Source: Massilia agri
GTDB lineage: Bacteria; Pseudomonadota; Gammaproteobacteria; Burkholderiales; Burkholderiaceae_D
Length of the DNA: 64,000 nucleotides
Assembly: GCF_024753255.1 (NCBI RefSeq)
Contig: NZ_JANUHA010000010.1
Coordinates: 121,667-185,666 of the forward strand
Direction of reading: 5' to 3'
A model generated the notes under the pieces. That model had not been told where the DNA came from. It did not search any database and saw only the letters and a program-made list of their open reading frames with translations. Positions 9,039-16,960 of the stretch are shown in pieces; position 1 is the stretch's first letter; every line of letters starts with the position of its first letter. The translations under genes and the position numbers were made by a program.

Positions 9039-9485
9039 TCAGTCGCGCAGGTCGGCGGGCACCTTGCCGCCGTTGGCCGCCAGCTTGTTCATGACCTGGC
9101 GGTGCAGCCAGATGTTCATGGCGGCCGAGTCGCCCGTGTCGCCGGTGTAGTGCAGCTCGGCGGCCAGTTCCTTGCGCGCCTGCAGGCTGCTGTCCAGGCC
9201 GAGCAGCTTCATCAGGTCGACGATCGAGGTGCGCCAGTTCAGCTGCTGGCCGGACGATTTCTGCATATTGGTCAGGATCTCCTCGACGTCGACCTGGTTC
9301 ATCGCGGCCGGCGCGGCCTGGGCCTGGGGCTGGGCTTGCGGCGCGGCCTGCGGGGCGGCCTGGGGCGCGGCCTGGGGAGCAGCCTGCGGCTGGGGCGCCG
9401 GGGCCTGGGCCTGGGGCGCCGGTCCCTTGTTGGCGGCGTGGGATTTCGGGAAGATCTTGCTGAAAATATTGCTCAGGATGCCCAT
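9039..9485 (-). CDS. Possible separate DUF3597 product from internal start
   Basis: An in-frame ATG at 9485 with AAGGAG about 6 bases upstream would give a 148-aa protein starting MGILSNIFSKIF, the usual N-terminus and length of stand-alone DUF3597 proteins. It may be made in addition to the fusion. This is an alternative start, not an extra locus. Confidence 0.5.
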   Translation of the reverse strand: MGILSNIFSKIFPKSHAANKGPAPQAQAPAPQPQAAPQAAPQAAPQAAPQAQPQAQAAPAAMNQVDVEEILTNMQKSSGQQLNWRTSIVDLMKLLGLDSSLQARKELAAELHYTGDTGDSAAMNIWLHRQVMNKLAANGGKVPADLRD

Positions 9486-10007
9486 GTCATCTCCTTGGTT
9501 GGTGGATTGGGGGCGCATGCGTTGCGCCACGTGGCCCAGCGCCAGCGCCAGGGCGGCGCCGCCGATCGCCTTGACCAGCGTCGGATGTTCGGCATAGAAG
9601 GCGCTCATGCGGTCGACGATGCCCGGGTTTTGTTTCTCGGCCTGCTCGGCCAGTTCGCGCACCTGTTCGGGGGAGACCTGCGCGGCCTCTTCCGGCGTCA
9701 CCTGCCTGCCGCCGCCGAACAGCTTGCCGAAGATGCCGCCGCCGATCGAGGACAGCATGGCCGGATTCAGCGAACCGAGCATCTGGTTCAGCATGCCGGC
9801 CCGGCCGTTCGCGTCGCTCTGCCCGAACAGCTGGCTGACGACCTGCGGGAAGGGCGGGGTCTGGTCCGAGCGCAGCGCGCTGGCCACGCCCTCGGCGACC
9901 GTCTCGCGCGGCGCGCTCTGCGCCACCCGGTCGAAGTCGTCCGCCGCCTTGTCCTGGTTGCCGCCGCCAAGGTATTGCGACAGTAAGTTGCCTAAGTCGA
10001 AGGCCAT
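9039..10007 (-). CDS. Two-domain fusion: YidB/DUF937-like N-terminus plus DUF3597 C-terminus
   Basis: The open frame encodes 322 aa. Residues 1-174 begin MAFDLGNLLSQYLGGG and include Gly-rich helical repeats (MLNQMLGSLNPAMLSSIGGGIFGKL) resembling DUF937/YidB-like proteins. Residues 175-322 begin MGILSNIFSKIFPK, pass through an Ala/Pro/Gln linker at about 195-240, and end in a typical DUF3597 domain (WRTSIVDLMKLLGLDSS...NIWLHRQVMNKLAANGGKVPADL). A full ribosome site (AAGGAGATG) lies just before the internal ATG at 9485, as if these were once two genes whose first stop was lost. ATG 10007 has its own GGAG site. Function is unknown for both halves. Confidence 0.75.
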   Translation of the reverse strand: MAFDLGNLLSQYLGGGNQDKAADDFDRVAQSAPRETVAEGVASALRSDQTPPFPQVVSQLFGQSDANGRAGMLNQMLGSLNPAMLSSIGGGIFGKLFGGGRQVTPEEAAQVSPEQVRELAEQAEKQNPGIVDRMSAFYAEHPTLVKAIGGAALALALGHVAQRMRPQSTNQGDDMGILSNIFSKIFPKSHAANKGPAPQAQAPAPQPQAAPQAAPQAAPQAAPQAQPQAQAAPAAMNQVDVEEILTNMQKSSGQQLNWRTSIVDLMKLLGLDSSLQARKELAAELHYTGDTGDSAAMNIWLHRQVMNKLAANGGKVPADLRD

Positions 10008-10144
10008 CTGGTTCTCCTGCTCGTGAGTCGGTTGAAGGTCGAGGGTAGGCGCTTTGTGCGGATGTCTCTGTTCGCTATCCCACCGTCGCGCCGCGAACTG
10101 GACCATTTGCCGTATGGACATCCAGACTTGCCGAAGGTAAGCTT

Positions 10145-10501
10145 TTGGGCATGCCTTACTTGCCGCTCCTGCTGTTCGCTGCCATCTACGGCTTCGCCGC
10201 GCTGTCGTGGAAGCTGCCGCCCCTGGTCGGCCTCGCCTACCTGGCGGTCAGCCTGGGCTGCTTCTTGGCTTATGCCATCGATAAATCGGCGGCGCGCAAC
10301 AAGAGCTGGCGCACGCCGGAAGCCTGGCTGTTGCTGCTCGGCCTGGTGGGCGGCTGGCCCGGCGGACTGCTGGCGCAGCAGTGGCTGCGCCACAAGACTT
10401 CGAAAGTGTCGTTCCAGTGGAAGTTCCACGTGAGCGTCGCCGTCAACATCGGCCTGTTCGTCTACCTGTCCCGGCAGCTCGCTGCGCCGGCCATCGACTG
10501 A
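10145..10501 (+). CDS. DUF1294 small membrane protein
   Basis: A 118-aa DUF1294 protein of unknown role. It has three to four hydrophobic segments and the family signature CFLAYAIDKSAARNKSWRTPE followed by WLLLLGLVGGWPGG (split here by one residue) and HKTSKVSFQWKF. The TTG at 10145 is six bases after GAAGGT; an ATG at 10151 would be twelve bases away and remains possible. In longer relatives this domain follows a cold-shock domain, which is absent here. It lies 18 bases before the phosphodiesterase gene and is probably co-transcribed with it. Confidence 0.85.
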   Translation: MGMPYLPLLLFAAIYGFAALSWKLPPLVGLAYLAVSLGCFLAYAIDKSAARNKSWRTPEAWLLLLGLVGGWPGGLLAQQWLRHKTSKVSFQWKFHVSVAVNIGLFVYLSRQLAAPAID

Positions 10502-10519
10502 ACCCGCGAAAGGAAGAGC

Positions 10520-11284
10520 ATGTGGCCCTATCCCCGGATCCTGGCCCACCGCGGCGGCGGCACCCTGGCGCCCGAGAACACCTTCGCGGGCCTGAGGCGC
10601 GGCATGGACTTCGGTTTCCGCGCCGTGGAATTCGACGTCATGCTGGCGCGCGACGGCGTGCCGGTGGTGATGCATGACCCCTACCTGGGCCGCACCGTGA
10701 GCGGGGCCGGCCACGTGTTCGACTATGACGGGCTGGAGCTGGCGCGCATGGATGCCGGCAGCTGGTTCGGCGTCGACTACCGGGCCGAAGTGGTGCCGCT
10801 GTTCGTCGAGTTCGCCCAGTTCTGCAAGGCCAACGGCATCTGGATGAACATCGAGATCAAGCCTGCGCGCGGCTTCGACGTCGAGACCGGCGAGACGGTG
10901 GCCCGCATCGCGCGCGCCATGTTCGCGGACGAGCTGGCGGGCGGCCAGCTGGCGAAACTGCCGCTGCTGTCCTCGTTCAGCTTCGCCGCGCTGGAGGCGG
11001 CGCGGCGCGTGGCCCCCGACCTGCCGCGCGCCTGCCTGATGAGCGAGCTGCCGCCCGGCTGGGAGCCGCTGGCGCGCTCGGTCGAGGCGAGCGCGATCCA
11101 TGCCAACCACCGCCACCTGACCCCGGCCCTGGCCCGCGCCGTGCTCGATGCCGGCTTCGGACTGTTCTGCTACACCGTCAACGAGCCGGCGCGTGCGGCT
11201 GAACTGCTGGGTTGGGGCGTGGAAGCTTTCTGCACCGACCGCATCGACCTGATCGGCCCGGATTTCGGGCGCAAGGCGGCTTAG
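10520..11284 (+). CDS. ugpQ: Glycerophosphodiester phosphodiesterase
   Basis: It hydrolyses glycerophosphodiesters from phospholipid turnover to sn-glycerol 3-phosphate and an alcohol. The 254 residues match the cytoplasmic UgpQ type, with no signal peptide. Catalytic motifs are visible: AHRGGGTLAPENT at residues 9-21, EFDVMLARDGVPVVMHD at 38-54, and the metal-binding NIEIKP near 109. A GGAAGAG ribosome site precedes ATG 10520. It follows the DUF1294 gene closely. The substrate head group is not predictable. Confidence 0.93.
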   Translation: MWPYPRILAHRGGGTLAPENTFAGLRRGMDFGFRAVEFDVMLARDGVPVVMHDPYLGRTVSGAGHVFDYDGLELARMDAGSWFGVDYRAEVVPLFVEFAQFCKANGIWMNIEIKPARGFDVETGETVARIARAMFADELAGGQLAKLPLLSSFSFAALEAARRVAPDLPRACLMSELPPGWEPLARSVEASAIHANHRHLTPALARAVLDAGFGLFCYTVNEPARAAELLGWGVEAFCTDRIDLIGPDFGRKAA

Positions 11285-11326
11285 CGCGTATCAAGGAATT
11301 CTTTAGCAAAATAATCATCCTGGTCC

Positions 11327-11353
11327 TCAAGTAGTGTGACCAGTTGTCGTTAA
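11327..11353 (+). promoter_or_regulatory. Candidate sigma-28 (FliA) promoter of the flagellinolysin
   Basis: TCAAGTAG, 11 bases, then GTCGTTAA fits the flagellar sigma-28 layout (TAAAGTTT-N11-GCCGATAA) at 5/8 and 6/8 positions with exact spacing. The start of transcription would fall near 11360, about 25 bases before the ATG. Confidence 0.55.
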
Positions 11354-11386
11354 TGACATGCGACCACCCCGAGGTGCATGTCATTA
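11351..11386. promoter_or_regulatory. Perfect 11-bp inverted repeat spanning promoter and start codon
   Basis: TAATGACATGC (11351-11361) is mirrored exactly by GCATGTCATTA (11376-11386) with 14 bases between. The left arm overlaps the candidate -10 box; the right arm ends on the A of the start codon, and the GAGGT ribosome site lies in the loop. It may be an operator, or an RNA hairpin if transcription starts further upstream. Confidence 0.6.
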
Positions 11387-13055
11387 TGTCAATATCAATC
11401 ACGACCAACGTCCTGTCGATGGGCGCGCAGCGCGCGCTCAGATCGCACAATACGGCCCAGGAAAAGCTGATGGAACAGCTGTCCGCGGGCTCGCGCATCA
11501 ATGGCGCGCGGGACGACCCTGCCGGGCAGGCGATTTCCTCGCGCATGGCATCCGGCCAGCGCGGCATCAGCCAGGCCCTGCGCAGCATCAATGACGGCGC
11601 CTCGATGCTGCAGGTGGCCGAGGGCGCGATGGCGACCGTGGTCGAGAGCCTGCAGCGCCTGCGCGAGCTGGCGGTCGCGTCCGGCAACGGCAGTTACGGG
11701 GACGGCGACCGCGCCGCCCTGCAGACCGAAGCGCTGGAGATCCTCGCGCACATCGACCAGGTGGGCGAGCAGACCAGGTTCAACGGCGAGACCCTGTTTT
11801 CCCAGGACGGCGGCAGCATCGGCGGCGACGAGAAGAAGCGGCGCGTGCTCGACGGCCTCAAGAGCGGCTGGCTGAGTTCGGCCGAGCAGATGGTCAAGCA
11901 GTACTACGGGATCGAGGGCGACGGGGTCAAGATCACGGTCAGCCTCGATACTACCGACGGGGCCGCCGGGGTACTGGCCTCGGTGTCGGGCGCCGACGTC
12001 GGGGGCAAGTACACCAACCTGCACCTGAATCTCGACATGGCCGATTTCGGCTCGGGCGACACCCGCGACGGCGGCGGCTCGCCGTACTACAACGACCGCG
12101 TCGTCGCGCACGAGATGGCGCACGCGGTCATGTCGCGCACCATGAACTTCACGGCGCTGCCCGACTGGTTCGTGGAAGGCACGGCGGAGCTGATCCAGGG
12201 CGCCGACGAGCGCGTGCGCGGCTCGATCGCGAGCGGCAACTCGGTCGCCACCATCGTCGCCGGGGTGGCGGGCGGCGGCTTCGTCTACGAGGGCGGCTAC
12301 CTCGCCGCCCGCTACCTGCACGACAAGCTCAAGGGCCTGGGGTGGAAGGCGGCATCAAGGGCGTGATGCAGTACCTGAACCAGAACCAGGGCGCCAACCT
12401 GGGCCAGGCCCTGAACGCCGTCAGCAAGGGCGAAATCGCATCGGAAGCCGCCTCCCTGGCCGATTTCGGCGGCATCAACGGGGTGAACTTCGTGAACACG
12501 AAGGTCAACCTCACGAATGCCGACACCGGCGCCATCGGCGGCCTCGATGCCGACGGCGGCCAGGCCCTCGACGCCCGCGCGGTGGTGGCGGATGCGGGCG
12601 ACAACAATGCGAAGGATGGATTGGCCGGCTTCGAGGTGGCCTACCCCGAGCTCGGCGGCGGCACGGGCATCCGCCGGGTGCAGATCCAGGCGGGGGAGGG
12701 CGCCGGCGAATTCATCGAGCTGCAGTTCTCGGCCATGAACGCGCGCGCGCTCGGTCTCGCCAACCTCGACATGCGCAGCGGCGCCATCTCGCTGCTGCAC
12801 GTGGACGAGGCGCTCGACTTCGTCAACAAGCAGCGCGTGGCGGTGGGCGCTTCCAGCAACCGTCTCGACATGGCGGCAAGCAGCCTGCAGAGCGACGCCG
12901 TCAACATGGCGGCGGCCAAAGAGCGCATCGATGGCGTCAATGTCGCCACATCGGCGGCGGGCCTGACGCGGGCCCAGATCCTGCAGCAGGCGGCATCGGC
13001 GATGCTGGCGCAGGCGAACCAGCAGCCAAGGGCGGTGCTGTCGCTGCTGCGCTGA
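11386..13055 (+). pseudogene. Flagellinolysin: flagellin with inserted zinc metallopeptidase domain, frameshifted
   Basis: Residues 1-140 are a flagellin N-terminal D0/D1 domain (SISITTNVLSMGAQRAL, LSAGSRINGARDDPAGQAIS). Residues 145-380 form an inserted peptidase with the zinc motif HEMAH (242-246) and a third-ligand candidate in WFVEGTAE (E264/E268). The C-terminal flagellin domain ends LTRAQILQQAASAMLAQANQ and lies in another frame. The first frame runs 11386-12366 and the second is open from 12342. One extra G in the GGGG run at 12339-12342 would join them as LKGLGVEGG and give about 556 aa. Flagellinolysins are known proteolytic flagellins. Whether this is a real mutation or a read error is unknown. 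Confidence 0.85.
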
Positions 13056-13104
13056 GCCTCCGGGGGCGTAAATATCGGCCCGACTGATAAGCGGCGCCCT
13101 GGCT

Positions 13105-13130
13105 ACGCTATAATCGTTTTTTTATAGCGT
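13105..13130. promoter_or_regulatory. alaS -10 box inside an inverted repeat
   Basis: A perfect TATAAT at 13109-13114 lies within ACGCTATAA (13105-13113), mirrored by TTATAGCGT (13122-13130). No good -35 box is visible. The dyad straddles the expected start of transcription. E. coli AlaRS represses its own gene at a palindrome around the start site, so a similar use is possible here. Confidence 0.55.
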
Positions 13131-13157
13131 ACGCTCCCCTATTTCCGCCCCCAAGAC

Positions 13158-15767
13158 ATGAAATCCTCCGAAATCCGCGAAAAGTTCCTCAAGTTCTTCG
13201 AGTCCAAAGGCCACACCATCGTCCGTTCCAGCCCGCTGGTGCCGGGCAACGACCCGACCATGCTGCTGACGAACAGCGGGATGGTGCAGTTCAAGGACGT
13301 GTTCCTGGGCCTGGATACGCGCCCGTACTCGCGCGCCACCACCGTGCAGCGCTGCGTGCGCGCCGGCGGCAAGCACAATGACCTGGAAAACGTCGGCTAC
13401 ACCGCGCGTCACCACACCTTCTTCGAAATGCTGGGTAACTTCAGCTTCGGCGACTACTTCAAGCGCGACGCGATCAACTACTGCTGGGAGCTGCTGACCA
13501 AGGTCTACATGCTGCCCGCCGAGAAGCTGACCGTGACCGTCTACTTCGAGGACGACGAGGCCTACGACATCTGGGCCAACGAGATCGGCGTGCCGAAAGA
13601 GCGCATCATCCGCATCGGCGACAACAAGGGCGCGCGCTACGCATCGGACAACTTCTGGCAGATGGCCGACACCGGCCCCTGCGGCCCCTGCACCGAGGTG
13701 TTCTACGACCACGGCGCCGACATCTGGGGCGGTCCTCCGGGCTCGCCGGAAGAAGACGGCGACCGCTTCATCGAGATCTGGAACCTGGTGTTCATGCAGT
13801 TCAACCGCGATGAATCGGGTACCCTGACCCCGCTGCCGAAGCCGTCGATCGACACCGGCATGGGCATGGAGCGCCTGGCCGCGGTGCTGCAGCACGTGCA
13901 CAGCAACTACGAGATCGACCTGTTCCAGGCCCTGATCAAGGCTGCCGCGCGCGAAACCGGCGCGACTGACCTGGAGAACAACTCGCTGAAGGTCATCGCC
14001 GACCACATCCGCGCGGCTTCCTTCCTGATCGTCGACGGCATCATCCCGAGCAGCGAAGGCCACGGCTACGTCCTGCGCCGCATCATCCGCCGCGCCCTGC
14101 GCCACGGCCACAAGCTGGGCCAGACCAAACCGTTCTTCCACAAGCTGGTGGCGGACCTCGACATCGAGATGGGCGAAGCCTATCCGGAACTGCGCGAAGC
14201 GAAAGACCGCGTCGCCCAGGTGCTCAAGGCCGAGGAAGAGCGTTTCGGCGAGACCCTGGAAAACGGCATGAAGATCCTGGAAGCCCAACTCTCCAAGGAT
14301 GCGAAGAACCTGGACGGCGCCACCGCCTTCACCCTGTACGACACCTATGGCTTCCCGCTGGATCTCACCGCCGACATCTGCCGCGAGCGCGGCGTGACCC
14401 TGGACGAGGCAGGCTTCGCGGCCGCGATGGAGCAGCAGAAGAAGACCGCGCGCGCCGCCGGCAAGTTCAAGATGGCCGCCAACGTCGAGTACGCGGGCGA
14501 GAAGACCAAGTTCGTCGGCTACGAATCGCTGGCCCACAACACCCACGTGCTGGCCCTGTACGCGGACGGCGTCTCGGTGCAGGAACTGAAGGCCGGCCAG
14601 GCCGGCATCGTGGTGCTGGACACCACCCCGTTCTACGCGGAGTCGGGCGGCCAGGTGGGCGACCAGGGCGTGATCCGCCTTGGTTCCAACGTGTTCGAAG
14701 TCGAAGACACCCTGAAGATCCAGGCCGAAGTCTTCGGCCACCACGGCGTGCTGCGCGAAGGTTCGCTCAAGGTCGGCGACACCGTCGACGCGCAAGTGGA
14801 CACCGTCAAGCGCGCGCGCACCATTCGCAACCACTCGGCGACCCACCTGATGCACAAGGCCCTGCGCGAAGTGCTGGGCTCGCACGTGCAGCAGAAAGGC
14901 TCGCTGGTCGATGCCGAGAAGACCCGTTTCGACTTCAGCCACTCGGCTCCCCTGACCGCTGAAGAGATCGCGAAAGTGGAAGCCATCGTCAACCGCGAGA
15001 TCCTCGAGAACCACGCTACCGCCGCGCACCACATGTCGTTCGACGACGCGGTGAAGCACGGTGCGATGGCGCTGTTCGGCGAGAAGTACGGCGACACCGT
15101 GCGCGTGCTGGACATCGGCTCCTCGAAAGAGCTGTGCGGCGGCGTGCACGTGACCCGCACCGGCGACATCGGTCTCTTCAAGATCGTGTCGGAAGGCGGC
15201 GTCGCAGCCGGCATCCGCCGCGTCGAGGCCGTGACCGGCGAAGGCGCGCTGGCCCTGGTGCAGTCGATCAACCGCAAGCTGCAGGAAGCCGCCGGCGCCC
15301 TCAAAACCAGCCCGGACGAACTGCCGTCGCGCATCGCCCAGGTGCAGGACCAGGTCAAGTCGCTGGAAAAGGAAGTGGCCGCGCTGAAGTCGAAGCTGGC
15401 TGCGGGCCAGGGCGACGAGCTGGTGACCAAGGCCGTCGACGTGAACGGCATCAAGGTGCTGGCCGCGACCATGGAAGGCGCCGACGTCACCGCGCTGCGC
15501 GAAACCATGGACAAGCTGAAGGACAAGCTGAAAACCGCCGCCATCGTGCTGGCCAGCGTTTCCGAAGGCAAGGTCAGCCTGATCGCGGGCGTGACCAAGG
15601 ACGCCACCGGCAAGGTGAAGGCCGGCGAACTGGTGAACTTCGTCGCCCAGCAGGTGGGCGGCAAGGGCGGCGGCCGTCCGGACATGGCGCAGGCCGGCGG
15701 TACCGATCCGTCGGGCCTGCCGCAGGCGCTGGCCGGCGTGGCCAACTGGGTGGGCGAGCGCGCGTAA
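13158..15767 (+). CDS. alaS: Alanine--tRNA ligase
   Basis: AlaRS charges tRNA-Ala and edits misacylated Ser/Gly. The 869 residues are complete. Residues 1-460 are the class II catalytic and tRNA-recognition core ([45 protein letters not shown]). The editing domain carries the zinc ligands HSATH (near residue 557) and CGGVHV (near 660). Residues 700-869 are the coiled coil and C-Ala domain ending in the glycine-rich [18 protein letters not shown]. It has its own promoter and terminator. Ordinary in every respect apart from the promoter dyad. Confidence 0.98.
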   Translation: MKSSEIREKFLKFFESKGHTIVRSSPLVPGNDPTMLLTNSGMVQFKDVFLGLDTRPYSRATTVQRCVRAGGKHNDLENVGYTARHHTFFEMLGNFSFGDYFKRDAINYCWELLTKVYMLPAEKLTVTVYFEDDEAYDIWANEIGVPKERIIRIGDNKGARYASDNFWQMADTGPCGPCTEVFYDHGADIWGGPPGSPEEDGDRFIEIWNLVFMQFNRDESGTLTPLPKPSIDTGMGMERLAAVLQHVHSNYEIDLFQALIKAAARETGATDLENNSLKVIADHIRAASFLIVDGIIPSSEGHGYVLRRIIRRALRHGHKLGQTKPFFHKLVADLDIEMGEAYPELREAKDRVAQVLKAEEERFGETLENGMKILEAQLSKDAKNLDGATAFTLYDTYGFPLDLTADICRERGVTLDEAGFAAAMEQQKKTARAAGKFKMAANVEYAGEKTKFVGYESLAHNTHVLALYADGVSVQELKAGQAGIVVLDTTPFYAESGGQVGDQGVIRLGSNVFEVEDTLKIQAEVFGHHGVLREGSLKVGDTVDAQVDTVKRARTIRNHSATHLMHKALREVLGSHVQQKGSLVDAEKTRFDFSHSAPLTAEEIAKVEAIVNREILENHATAAHHMSFDDAVKHGAMALFGEKYGDTVRVLDIGSSKELCGGVHVTRTGDIGLFKIVSEGGVAAGIRRVEAVTGEGALALVQSINRKLQEAAGALKTSPDELPSRIAQVQDQVKSLEKEVAALKSKLAAGQGDELVTKAVDVNGIKVLAATMEGADVTALRETMDKLKDKLKTAAIVLASVSEGKVSLIAGVTKDATGKVKAGELVNFVAQQVGGKGGGRPDMAQAGGTDPSGLPQALAGVANWVGERA

Positions 15768-15789
15768 GCGTCTCCCCCGCCGATGAACG

Positions 15790-15816
15790 ACGCCGCCTTC
15801 GGGCGGCGTTTTGTTT
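15790..15816 (+). terminator. Rho-independent terminator of alaS
   Basis: ACGCCGCC pairs with GGCGGCGT (8 bp) around a TTCG tetraloop, followed by TTTGTTTTG. It lies 22 bases after the alaS stop and just before the end of the convergent PEP-CTERM gene. Confidence 0.9.
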
Positions 15817-15818
15817 TG

Positions 15819-16439
15819 TCATTGACGGCGTGTGCGGCGGCGGGCCAGCGCCGCCGCACCGATCGTCAGCAGCGCCAGCGAGCCCGGTTCCGGCACCGCC
15901 GCCGCATCCTCGACGTCGATCCGGAAGCCCGCCACCGCCGCGTTGAGCAGCTCCGCTCCCATCGTCCCATCGATTCCGGTAAGCGGCCCCTGGTCCCACA
16001 GCACGTTGTCGTTGTAGTAGTAGAAGTTGCTGTTGGCGTCTTCCGTGAACGCGAACTCCAGCAGGTATTCCTTCCCGGTCTCCAGCACCACGCCCGCCAG
16101 GCCAAAGTCGGTCCAGTCGCGGCCGTTCGTGCTGACGTTCGAGCCGCCGCTGGCGAGGGTGGCGAGCTTCTTCAGCGTGACGCTGTCCTTCGAGATCTCG
16201 TACAGGCCGAACGACACGTCCATGCCGCTCAGGTCGTGCAGGAAGCCGATGCTGTTGACGGCCTGGCGCGCGCTGACGCCGAAGGTGATGCCGCGGCCCA
16301 TGGACCAGCTGTCGTTGATGGCCATGCCTTCGAAGCCGGTAGCGTCGTTGGGTGGGATGATGGTGATGGGGGCGGCCTGGGCCGCGCCGCCGAGGAAGAG
16401 GGCGGTGCACAGCAGGGTGCGAAGCAGGTTTGCAAACAT
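15819..16439 (-). CDS. PEP-CTERM sorting-domain protein
   Basis: This is an exported protein of 206 aa. A signal peptide (MFANLLRTLLCTALFLGGAAQA) leads into a beta-rich domain of about 150 residues with no named family. It ends in a PEP-CTERM anchor: VPEPGSLALLTIGAAALARRR, i.e. the PEP motif, one hydrophobic helix and a basic tail. Such proteins are cut and processed by exosortase, usually in strains that make exopolysaccharide. ATG 16439 follows AAGGAG. A sigma-54 site lies 35-50 bases upstream, in line with the known RpoN/PrsK-PrsR control of PEP-CTERM genes. No exosortase gene lies in this window. Confidence 0.9.
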   Translation of the reverse strand: MFANLLRTLLCTALFLGGAAQAAPITIIPPNDATGFEGMAINDSWSMGRGITFGVSARQAVNSIGFLHDLSGMDVSFGLYEISKDSVTLKKLATLASGGSNVSTNGRDWTDFGLAGVVLETGKEYLLEFAFTEDANSNFYYYNDNVLWDQGPLTGIDGTMGAELLNAAVAGFRIDVEDAAAVPEPGSLALLTIGAAALARRRTRRQ

Positions 16440-16546
16440 GGGCGTCTCCTTGTTGTGGGAGTTGGCATTCCAGCAAGACCTATGCCAAGAATGCGATTTT
16501 GTTTGCAAACAAAGACTTGCATCACACTGGTTGGTAACGTTTCCAA
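16428..16546. promoter_or_regulatory. Three palindromes around the PEP-CTERM promoter
   Basis: GTTTGCAAAC occurs at 16428-16437 (touching the start codon) and again at 16501-16510, inside the longer palindrome TTTGTTTGCAAACAAA (16498-16513). The two are 73 bases apart, about seven helical turns. A third, TTGGTAACGTTTCCAA (16531-16546), is palindromic except for one pair and has a central CG, like LacI-type or enhancer-protein sites. Confidence 0.55.
16470..16489 (-). promoter_or_regulatory. Sigma-54 promoter of the PEP-CTERM gene
   Basis: On the minus strand TTGGCATAGGTCTTGCT has the -24 GG and -12 GC exactly 10 bases apart and matches the RpoN consensus (TTGGCACG-N4-TTGCW) at all but two positions. 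Transcription would begin near 16461, about 22 bases before the ATG. Confidence 0.75.
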
Positions 16547-16570
16547 GTGCTGTAATATTTTCCGACAGTC

Positions 16571-16714
16571 CATGCCCGCCGCAGGGCCGAGGGCTACAAG
16601 GTCGACGTGCGCCGGCTGAGCCCGAAAGGCGTGGCGTCGTACGCGCCGCTGGCCTCGAACCACGAGGATGCCGGCCGCCAGAAGAACGGCCGCGTCGAGC
16701 TCGTCGAGCAGTAA
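16571..16714 (+). pseudogene. Remnant of an OmpA-family C-terminal domain
   Basis: One frame reads RRRAEGYKVDVRRLSPKG, then ASYAPLASNHEDAGRQKNGR and VELVEQ before a TAA at 16712. This is the last third of an OmpA/MotB-type peptidoglycan-binding domain (family pattern P-x-ASN-xx-xx-GR-xx-NRRVEL). No start codon, signal peptide or upstream half of the domain is present, and the sequence before 16571 is unrelated and AT-rich. It is therefore a truncated gene, left by a deletion or rearrangement between the PEP-CTERM gene and the TusA-like gene. Confidence 0.75.
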
Positions 16715-16960
16715 TCCTCCTGGCGCCGCGCTCGCTTGCAATCCGTGGGGGAGGGCCGCATCTACGTCTTGACGCACCGCGATAGTGCCGCTTGCCGGTC
16801 CGGTGCGCCGCCTTTGCCGCGCTCTGGTGCACAACCATGATCCAATTCACAATTGGTTGCAGTTTTGCAACAATGTGTGACTATTTTGGTGCGCTGCGTC
16901 ATACTGCCGGAAAAGGAGTAGTATTCGACTTCCGAGCACCACCTACTTTGCAGGCATGCG
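16715..16960. promoter_or_regulatory. Intergenic region with promoter and two perfect inverted repeats before the TusA-like gene
   Basis: A sigma-70 pair is visible: GTGACT at 16877-16882, 17 bases, CATACT at 16900-16905. Just upstream lie CCAATT-cac-AATTGG (16842-16856) and GTTGCA-gttt-TGCAAC (16856-16871), two adjoining perfect dyads. Their position before the -35 box suits an activator or repressor. No gene was found in this stretch. Confidence 0.55.

Noticed and set aside
9300..9420. Short DNA repeats as a repeat element
   Set aside because: They encode the Ala/Pro/Gln linker of the DUF3597 protein and stay in frame.
12339..12342. Phase variation at the G run in the flagellinolysin
   Set aside because: A run of four or five G is too short for efficient slippage; mutation or read error is more likely.
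13122..15149. 675-codon open frame opposite alaS
   Set aside because: Shadow of alaS codon bias; low-complexity Val/Ala/His/Arg composition and no ribosome site.
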